In this document: positions 58,670-64,000 of the stretch, one piece after another
Position numbering within the stretch: position 1 is the stretch's first letter
Layout: each line of letters opens with the position of its first letter
DNA from: Microbacterium rhizomatis
Lineage (GTDB): Bacteria > Actinomycetota > Actinomycetes > Actinomycetales > Microbacteriaceae
Direction of reading: 5' to 3'
Length of the DNA: 64,000 nt
Assembly: GCF_008710745.1 (NCBI RefSeq)
Contig: NZ_VYSA01000001.1
Span: forward strand, 1,054,001 to 1,118,000
Notes under the pieces: model-generated
Told to the model about the DNA's origin: nothing
What the model saw: only the letters and a program-made list of their open reading frames with translations
The model's database searches: none
Position numbers and translations under genes: made by a program

Positions 58670-59107
58670 GTGACCATCGTCAACGCACTCATCGGCCTCG
58701 CCGCCCTTCTCGCGGTGACCGTCGGCGTGGGCATCTTCCTCCAGTGGCGCCAGGGGCGCCCGCGCCGACACATCCCGCACGAGGTCGTCGAGCCCGAACG
58801 ACTCGGCGCAGCCGGACTCGGCGAGAATGCCACCCTGCTGCAGTTCAGCACGGAGCTCTGCGCCCGGTGCCCCGGCGTTCACAGAACGCTGTCGGCCGTC
58901 GCCGATCGCCATGACGGCGTCCGCCACCTCGACGTGGACCTGACCCACCGCCCCGACATCGCACGGCACTTCCACGTGCTGCAGACTCCGACGACGCTGA
59001 TCCTCGACAGCGAGGGCGTCGTGCAGACCCGCTTCGGCGGGGTGCCGAGCCGCGAGGTGGTCGAGCTCGAACTCGCGCGGCTGTCCGTCGCGCCCGCCGA
59101 GGTCTGA
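58670..59107 (+). CDS. Thioredoxin-fold membrane-anchored protein
   Basis: 145 aa from GTG 58670. One N-terminal TM helix (about 5-24), then a thioredoxin-like domain with CARC (FSTELCARCPG) in place of CGPC and the cis-Pro segment LQTPTTLIL. Likely faces the cell exterior or is membrane-tethered; reductase partner unknown. TAGCCT ends eight bases upstream. Confidence 0.8.
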   Translation: MTIVNALIGLAALLAVTVGVGIFLQWRQGRPRRHIPHEVVEPERLGAAGLGENATLLQFSTELCARCPGVHRTLSAVADRHDGVRHLDVDLTHRPDIARHFHVLQTPTTLILDSEGVVQTRFGGVPSREVVELELARLSVAPAEV

Positions 59108-59212
59108 ACGACCGCCACCCGAGCCGTCAACCCGTCGCGTTCGAGCGGAGGACCCCATAGGCTGACCGCGCGCCCTCACGCGGGCGGCGCATCGACCATC
59201 CTGGAGGTTCCC

Positions 59213-59638
59213 ATGACCGTCACGAGCGAAGCGACCACCGTCTGGAACGGAAGCCTGACCGATGGGTCGGGCACGGTCACATTCGATTCCTCCCACCTCG
59301 GCACGTTCGAGATCAACTGGAAGGCGCGCAGCGAAGGATCCGGCTCGGTCACCACGCCCGAAGAGCTCATCGCCGCCGCGCACGCGTCGTGCTTCAGCAT
59401 GGCGTTCTCGCACGCCCTCGCCGAGAACGGCACACCCCCCGACGAGATCAACACGACGGCGTCCGTCACCTTCAAGCCGGGTACCGGCATCACGGGCAGC
59501 CACTTGAACGTCAACGCGTCGGTCCCGGGGCTCAGCCCCGAGGACTTCGAGCGCATCGCGGCCGACGCCAAGGCGAACTGCCCGGTGTCGCAGGCCCTCG
59601 CCGGCATCGAGATCACTCTCGAGGCCACGCTTGCCTGA
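59213..59638 (+). CDS. osmC: OsmC-family peroxide reductase
   Basis: 141 aa. Two peroxidatic-type cysteines: HASCFSMAFS and NCPVSQAL. CTGGAGG precedes ATG 59213. Reduces organic hydroperoxides with dihydrolipoamide. Overlaps the next gene by 8 bp. Confidence 0.9.
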   Translation: MTVTSEATTVWNGSLTDGSGTVTFDSSHLGTFEINWKARSEGSGSVTTPEELIAAAHASCFSMAFSHALAENGTPPDEINTTASVTFKPGTGITGSHLNVNASVPGLSPEDFERIAADAKANCPVSQALAGIEITLEATLA

Positions 59639-60539
59639 CCCCCGGCGCGTGATCGTCGCCGGGGCGTCCGGCCTGATCGGATCCGCCCTGGTCGACAGCC
59701 TCCGCGCAGATGGCGTCGCTGTTTCGACGCTCGTGCGGCGTCCCGCGCAGGGACCCGACGAGATCGAGTGGCTCACCGACGATGCTCCTCTGGACCCGGG
59801 CATCCTCGCGGGCGCGGATGCCGTCGTGGGCCTCAACGGCGCGAGCATCGGCCGCTTCCCCTGGACGGCGTCGTACAGGAACACGCTGCTGTGGTCGCGC
59901 ATCACTCCGACGCGCACCCTGGCTCGGGCGTTGAGTTCCCTGGGATCGGATGCTCCGGCGTTCGTCTCGGCATCGGCGGTCGGGTACTACGGGTCGGCCC
60001 CGGGCGCGGTGCTCACCGAGGACTCGCCGCGCGGCGAGTCGTTCCTGGCGGATCTGTGCGGCGAATGGGAATCCGCGGCGCTGGCCGCAGCATCCCACGC
60101 CCGCGTGGCGCTGCTGCGCACGGCGCCCATCGTCCACGAGAAAGGCGTGCTCGCGCCGCTGCTTCTGCTCACCAAACTCGGCCTGTCGGGGCCGATCGGC
60201 CGCGGGACGCAGATCTGGCCGTGGATCTCGCTGGAGGACGAGGTGAGCGCGATCCGGCACGTGATCGATGCGGACATCGCAGGCCCGGTCAACCTCGTGG
60301 GTCCGACGCGTGCGGCCGCCAACGACCTCGGCTTCGCTCTCGCGGTGCGCATGAATCGGCCGTTCGTGCTTCGAGCGCCGGTGTGGGGCATCAAGCTCGT
60401 GCTGGGGCGCGAGGCGACCGAGGCGCTTCTCACCTCCGACGCCGACGTCGTGCCGACCGTGCTCGAGCAGAGCGGATTCGTCTTCCGGCACACGACCGTC
60501 CAAGACGCCGTGGCAGACGCTGTTCCCGCGCGCAGCTGA
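59631..60539 (+). CDS. TIGR01777-family epimerase
   Basis: 302 aa from TTG 59631, overlapping osmC; GTG 59649 is an alternative. SDR motif VAGASGLIGSAL, SASAVGYYG near 110, and the C-terminal DUF1731-like segment RAPVWGIKLVLGREATEALLTSD. YfcH-like; activity not established. Confidence 0.85.
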   Translation: MPDPRRVIVAGASGLIGSALVDSLRADGVAVSTLVRRPAQGPDEIEWLTDDAPLDPGILAGADAVVGLNGASIGRFPWTASYRNTLLWSRITPTRTLARALSSLGSDAPAFVSASAVGYYGSAPGAVLTEDSPRGESFLADLCGEWESAALAAASHARVALLRTAPIVHEKGVLAPLLLLTKLGLSGPIGRGTQIWPWISLEDEVSAIRHVIDADIAGPVNLVGPTRAAANDLGFALAVRMNRPFVLRAPVWGIKLVLGREATEALLTSDADVVPTVLEQSGFVFRHTTVQDAVADAVPARS

Positions 60540-60566
60540 CGTCCCGATCCGGTTCACCGTACCGAT

Positions 60567-61022
60567 TCAGCGTGCGGTGCGACGCTCCGCCGACTCCAGC
60601 CGGATCGCGTGCCGCACGGCCCCGCGGGCGCGACGCCGGTCACCCGACGCGTCGTAGGCGAGGGCCAGGCGGTACCACGCCTGCCACGAGTCGGGCGCGG
60701 CCTCGGCATCGGCGCGGTACGCCGGGAACAACGCGTCCGCCTCATCGCGAAGCACCGCCCCGCTCGGCCGGACGGCGACCGGCTCGGCCGGAAGGCCGCC
60801 CTCTTTCTCGAGACGCCGTGCCAGTGCTTCGGCGCGCACGCCGAACCAGAGCTCGCGGCCGAGCGCCCACACCGCGACGATCGGCAGCACGATCAGGGCC
60901 ACACCCATCGCGATTCCCACCGGCTCGCCGCTCGTCAGCAGCAGGACCGCGCGCTGCCCGACGAGCACGATGTAGAGCGCGAGCAGCACCGCCATGACGA
61001 TGGCGCCGATGCGGGCGCTCAC
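60567..61022 (-). CDS. Two-TM protein with a TPR-like C-terminus, coupled to dapB
   Basis: 151 aa. GTG start overlaps the dapB stop (GTGA). Helices at about 5-28 and 36-58, then a cytosolic part ending in one TPR-like unit (APDSWQAWYRLALAYDASGDRRRARGAVRHAIRLE). No named family. Conserved linkage to dapB is seen in relatives, by recollection only. Confidence 0.75.
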   Translation of the reverse strand: MSARIGAIVMAVLLALYIVLVGQRAVLLLTSGEPVGIAMGVALIVLPIVAVWALGRELWFGVRAEALARRLEKEGGLPAEPVAVRPSGAVLRDEADALFPAYRADAEAAPDSWQAWYRLALAYDASGDRRRARGAVRHAIRLESAERRTAR

Positions 61023-61834
61023 GAGGCCGTCGAGCGGGCGACCTGCCCCGGCACGCCGCCCTCCGGAACGGGCTGGTCGACGGGAGGGCGGCCCGGGACG
61101 CGGATGCCGATGTCGATCACGCTGTCCAGCCCGATGCTCACCCCGCGCGCATCGCGCGCGGCGAGGAGCGCGAGACGGATGCCGGGGCCATAGGCTGCGG
61201 CCGGTTCGATCGTGTCGTGGATGATCGTGAGCGACTCGCCCGCGCCCGAGAGGATCGTCTCCTGGCGGGCGACGACACCGGGGCGACGTAGAGAATGAAT
61301 GGGGATGCTCGCCACCTGCTGACCCCGAGCGCGCTGGTCGACGTGTGGCGACTCGACGGGACCCACGTCTGCGCGAGCGGCGGCGATCAGCTCAGCGGTA
61401 CGCACCGCGGTGCCGCTGGGCGAATCGACCTTCGTCTCGCGGTGCGCCTCGACGATCTCGATCGACGGGAAGAACGGAGCCGCCACCGCCGTCAGAGCCG
61501 AACCGAGGACGGACCCGATCGAGAAGTTCGGGATGAACACCGCACCCGAACCGGCCGCTTCGACGAGCGGGCGGATGAGGGCGATCCGTTCCACCGACCA
61601 CCCGGATGTGCCGACGAGCACGTTGATGCCGCGCTCGACCGCAGCGCGCACGACGTCGATCGAGATGGCCGGAGTCGAGGCATCCACCACCAGGTCGACG
61701 CTGTCGAGCTCGGACAGGTCTGATCGCGAAGAAAGCACCACGGCGACCTCGAAGCCGTCTTCGGCGTCGACGACGTCGCGGATGATGCCGCCGAGCTTTC
61801 CGGTGCCGCCCACGATGGCCACGCGTGTCGTCAT
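61019..61834 (-). CDS. dapB: 4-Hydroxy-tetrahydrodipicolinate reductase
   Basis: 271 aa from ATG 61834; TAGGCT ends seven bases upstream (leaderless pattern). NAD(P) motif VGGTGKLGG. The active-site segment EAHRETKVDSPSGTA keeps the first His and the Lys, but the second His of the usual HH pair is Arg. A tail of about 20 residues (PVPEGGVPGQVA) is extra. Confidence 0.92.
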   Translation of the reverse strand: MTTRVAIVGGTGKLGGIIRDVVDAEDGFEVAVVLSSRSDLSELDSVDLVVDASTPAISIDVVRAAVERGINVLVGTSGWSVERIALIRPLVEAAGSGAVFIPNFSIGSVLGSALTAVAAPFFPSIEIVEAHRETKVDSPSGTAVRTAELIAAARADVGPVESPHVDQRARGQQVASIPIHSLRRPGVVARQETILSGAGESLTIIHDTIEPAAAYGPGIRLALLAARDARGVSIGLDSVIDIGIRVPGRPPVDQPVPEGGVPGQVARSTAS

Positions 61835-61884
61835 GCCCACCAGCCTAGGCGCGGTGCGCCGGCGCCCGTGCCTATCCTCGACTC

Positions 61885-62361
61885 ATGGCGATGATTCAGT
61901 CTCTCCCCGTCGAGGACCCACGCGCCCATGCGCTGCTCGAGGAGTACTTCCACTCGCGTGAGATCGGTTTCGCGCATCAGAACACGGTGTACACGGCGAA
62001 CTTCCCGGCTGCGTCGGTCTTCACTCCGCCCGCGGGGGTTTTCGTGGTGCTGGTCGACGGCGAGGGGCGTGACGTCGGCTGCGGCGGAATACGCCGTATC
62101 GCGGACGACGGCGAAGACATCCGCTACGAGGTGAAGCACCTGTACCTGCGGCCCGAGACGCGCGGCCGCGGCTGGGGGCGCCTGCTGCTCGATGACCTGG
62201 AGAGGCGGGCCAGGGACTGGGATGCCACGCAGCTCGTGCTCGACACCCATCACTCGCTCGAAGCTGCCGCGGGGCTGTACCGGTCGGCGGGTTTCGCCCT
62301 GACCGAGCGGTTCAACGACAATCCGAACGCGACGCGGTGGTACGCCAAATCGCTCCGTTAG
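61885..62361 (+). CDS. GNAT-family N-acetyltransferase
   Basis: 158 aa. VKHLYLRPETRGRGWGRLLLD is the acetyl-CoA loop; LYRSAGFALTERF near the C-terminus. TATCCT ends six bases before ATG 61885, so leaderless. Divergent from dapB, 50 bp apart. Substrate unknown. Confidence 0.86.
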   Translation: MAMIQSLPVEDPRAHALLEEYFHSREIGFAHQNTVYTANFPAASVFTPPAGVFVVLVDGEGRDVGCGGIRRIADDGEDIRYEVKHLYLRPETRGRGWGRLLLDDLERRARDWDATQLVLDTHHSLEAAAGLYRSAGFALTERFNDNPNATRWYAKSLR

Positions 62362-62401
62362 CCGAGCGCATCGAAACGCGCTCCCCGCGGAGGAGGGCGA
62401 C

Positions 62402-63004
62402 TCAGACCGGATAGATCTCGGGCAACCCTGTGCGCATCTCGACCGGCAGATGCGCGAGGTCGTTGTGGGACACGACAGTCCACGGGCCGCGATGCCGCTG
62501 GGCGAGCACCGTCAATCCGCAGTGGGCCTGGTTCAGGGTCATCCAGCGCCAGTCCGGTGCCTGAAGCACCTCCCGCACGAACCAGGCGATCACGAAGTTG
62601 TGCGTGATGAGAAGTTCATGCACGTCGCCCGGCTTGCGCACCAGGAACTCGCTGACCGCGTCGGCCATCTGGGCGCGCCCCGCCTCGATCTCCTCCTCGG
62701 TGAACCCGCCGAAGAACGGTTCGAACACCGTGGGCGTCTCAGGCGTCATGCCCGTCGGCACGCAGTCGAACAGGAGCGCGGTCGGCTCGGGCGAGACCGA
62801 CGGCAGGCGGTCGGCGACCGCGCGGGCGGTCTGGCTCGCCCGTTCCAGCGGCGAGTGCCACACGGCGTCCAGCGGAACACCGGAGAGCCGATCCGCCAGG
62901 AGCGCTGCCTGGCGTCGGCCGCGCGGCGACAAGGGTCCGTCAGCCAGGCCGTACTCGGCGTCCTGGTGCTCGCCATGCCGCACGAGATACAGATAGTGCG
63001 TCAC
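62402..63004 (-). CDS. Histidine phosphatase (phosphoglycerate mutase-like)
   Basis: 200 aa from GTG 63004. The phosphohistidine motif RHGE (VRHGEHQD) is at about 9-12, the second His in LLITHNFV. Single domain; could act on phosphosugars, phosphohistidine or other esters. No phosphoglycerate-mutase signature beyond the core. Confidence 0.85.
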   Translation of the reverse strand: MTHYLYLVRHGEHQDAEYGLADGPLSPRGRRQAALLADRLSGVPLDAVWHSPLERASQTARAVADRLPSVSPEPTALLFDCVPTGMTPETPTVFEPFFGGFTEEEIEAGRAQMADAVSEFLVRKPGDVHELLITHNFVIAWFVREVLQAPDWRWMTLNQAHCGLTVLAQRHRGPWTVVSHNDLAHLPVEMRTGLPEIYPV

Positions 63005-63103
63005 ACCAGCTCACTTCGTCGGGGGTTGCTCGCAGCATCCTCAGCCTACGACAGACCGATGAACACGCCATCGGGACTTGACGTCGGCCGCGCGAGCGGT
63101 ACG

Positions 63104-64000
63104 TTACTCGGCGGCGCGGGCGATGTCGGCCAGCTGCGCGCGGCTGAGGCGGACACCGATGCCCTGCACGAGCTCTTCGACATGCTGCGCCGCATAGGCG
63201 TTCACGATCGGAGCGGTCACGAGCTTCTGCGCGAGAAGCCATGCGACGGCCACCGCCGCGTCGGGCACACCCAGCTCAGTCCCGACCGCATCGAGCGCGC
63301 GCAACGTGCGACTCCCCCGCCTGTTCAGGCTCGCGGCGATCTGAGCACCGCGCACCGAGAGATTGACGCGGGTGCGAGCCCGGTGCCGACCGGAGAGGAA
63401 TCCGTGCTCCAAAGCGTGCGAGGGAGTGACGGCCATCGCCTGCGCGCCCGCGACCAGCCGCAGATCCGCGTCGAAGTCGTTGCGGCGCAGCACATTGAAG
63501 GGCACGTCCAGCACCATGATGCGCGGGAAGCCGGCTGATGCGAGGATGCGGGCCTCGACGAGCTGGGCCGCGGTATAGCCGACTGCTCCGAGTGCACGTA
63601 CCTTGCCCGCCTCGACGAGCCACTCGGCGGTGGCGAGCGTGTCTTCCAGCGCCGTCGTGCGGTCGGTTCCCGCGTCGAGGTAGAGCACGTCGATCCGGTC
63701 GGTGCGCAGGCGTGTGAGGGATGCCTCGACCGCGCGCACCAGGTTGACCGGCCCGAGTCCCGGGTTGTCGGGGTGTCCGCCGATGCGCACCGAGAGCACG
63801 ACGTCGTCGCGGAGTCCGCGCGAGTGCATCCATTGCCCGATGATGTGCTCGCTGCGACCGCCCGAGAAGCTGTCGGCGGTGTGCACGGCATTGCCGCCGA
63901 CCTCTGCGTACGTGTCCAGGATGTCGTGGCTCGACTCGAGATCCACGTTCCACCCGAACTCGGCGCCACCGATCATCAGGGGGAAGATCTCGAAGCCGGT
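63104..64000 (-). CDS. Aldo/keto reductase, N-terminus outside window
   Basis: 298 codons are visible and the frame stays open to the window edge (TGFEIFPLMIGGAEFGW), so the start is beyond 64000. AKR fold: DTAD-like VHTADSFSGG RSE, DVLYLDAG, GAVGYTAAQL and the late PIVNAYAAQHVEEL. The catalytic Tyr position reads FSGG rather than Y; this needs the full alignment to judge. Confidence 0.82.
   Translation of the reverse strand, partial: TGFEIFPLMIGGAEFGWNVDLESSHDILDTYAEVGGNAVHTADSFSGGRSEHIIGQWMHSRGLRDDVVLSVRIGGHPDNPGLGPVNLVRAVEASLTRLRTDRIDVLYLDAGTDRTTALEDTLATAEWLVEAGKVRALGAVGYTAAQLVEARILASAGFPRIMVLDVPFNVLRRNDFDADLRLVAGAQAMAVTPSHALEHGFLSGRHRARTRVNLSVRGAQIAASLNRRGSRTLRALDAVGTELGVPDAAVAVAWLLAQKLVTAPIVNAYAAQHVEELVQGIGVRLSRAQLADIARAAE

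Overview
The window looks like a contiguous piece of chromosome from a high-GC actinobacterium, most likely a Microbacterium or close relative (Microbacteriaceae). This rests on gene content and order, not on a database search. Core gene order matches the actinobacterial blocks infC-rpmI-rplT-trmH-pheS-pheT-argCJBDF and lexA/LysM-hflX-dapF-miaA-miaB-recX-recA-DUF3046-clgR-cinA-pgsA-ftsK-rnj-dapA-thyX-dapB. No insertion sequence, phage gene, integrase or CRISPR array was seen. Both ends cut through genes.

Layout. 1-3.2 kb: a PadR/membrane-protein pair, a secreted DUF2599-like protein and a YeiB-type membrane protein. 3.3-8.7 kb: arginine operon argCJBDF, with four-base start/stop overlaps at every junction. 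8.9-11.4 kb: a hydrolase-like lipoprotein with altered catalytic motifs and an SDR. 11.5-15.1 kb: pheS-pheT. 15.2-18.6 kb: a glutamate-type ABC importer gluABCD whose gluC is frameshifted. 18.7-21.6 kb: trmH-type methyltransferase, infC-rpmI-rplT with a long leader, and a divergent DUF1844 gene. 21.6-22.4 kb: tRNA-Gln, tRNA-Leu, a small RNA resembling 6C RNA, and a 13-bp tandem repeat. 22.4-27.2 kb: accessory genes (MFS exporter, DUF305 lipoprotein, PLP decarboxylase, SseB). 27.2-30.4 kb: hisCBH-priA. 30.5-31.8 kb: divergent LysM/lexA SOS locus. 31.9-39.2 kb: membrane protein, metF-metE, prolyl oligopeptidase. 39.2-64 kb: the hflX to dapB block, followed by a GNAT, a phosphatase and an aldo/keto reductase.

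Most genes lie on the minus strand in tightly packed operons. Many first genes have a TANNNT -10 hexamer 6-8 nt before the start codon, which implies abundant leaderless mRNAs. The most unusual items are: (i) a 69-bp palindromic repeat present once between genes and once in frame inside argC, adding 23 codons; (ii) infC starting at ATC behind a perfect Shine-Dalgarno; (iii) a 6C-like small RNA with its own promoter and terminator; (iv) the gluC frameshift; (v) a beta-lactamase-fold lipoprotein lacking the catalytic Lys and Tyr; and (vi) a LexA-like operator on the -10 of the LysM gene plus a perfect SOS box upstream of recA. I did not find a clear new multi-gene system.
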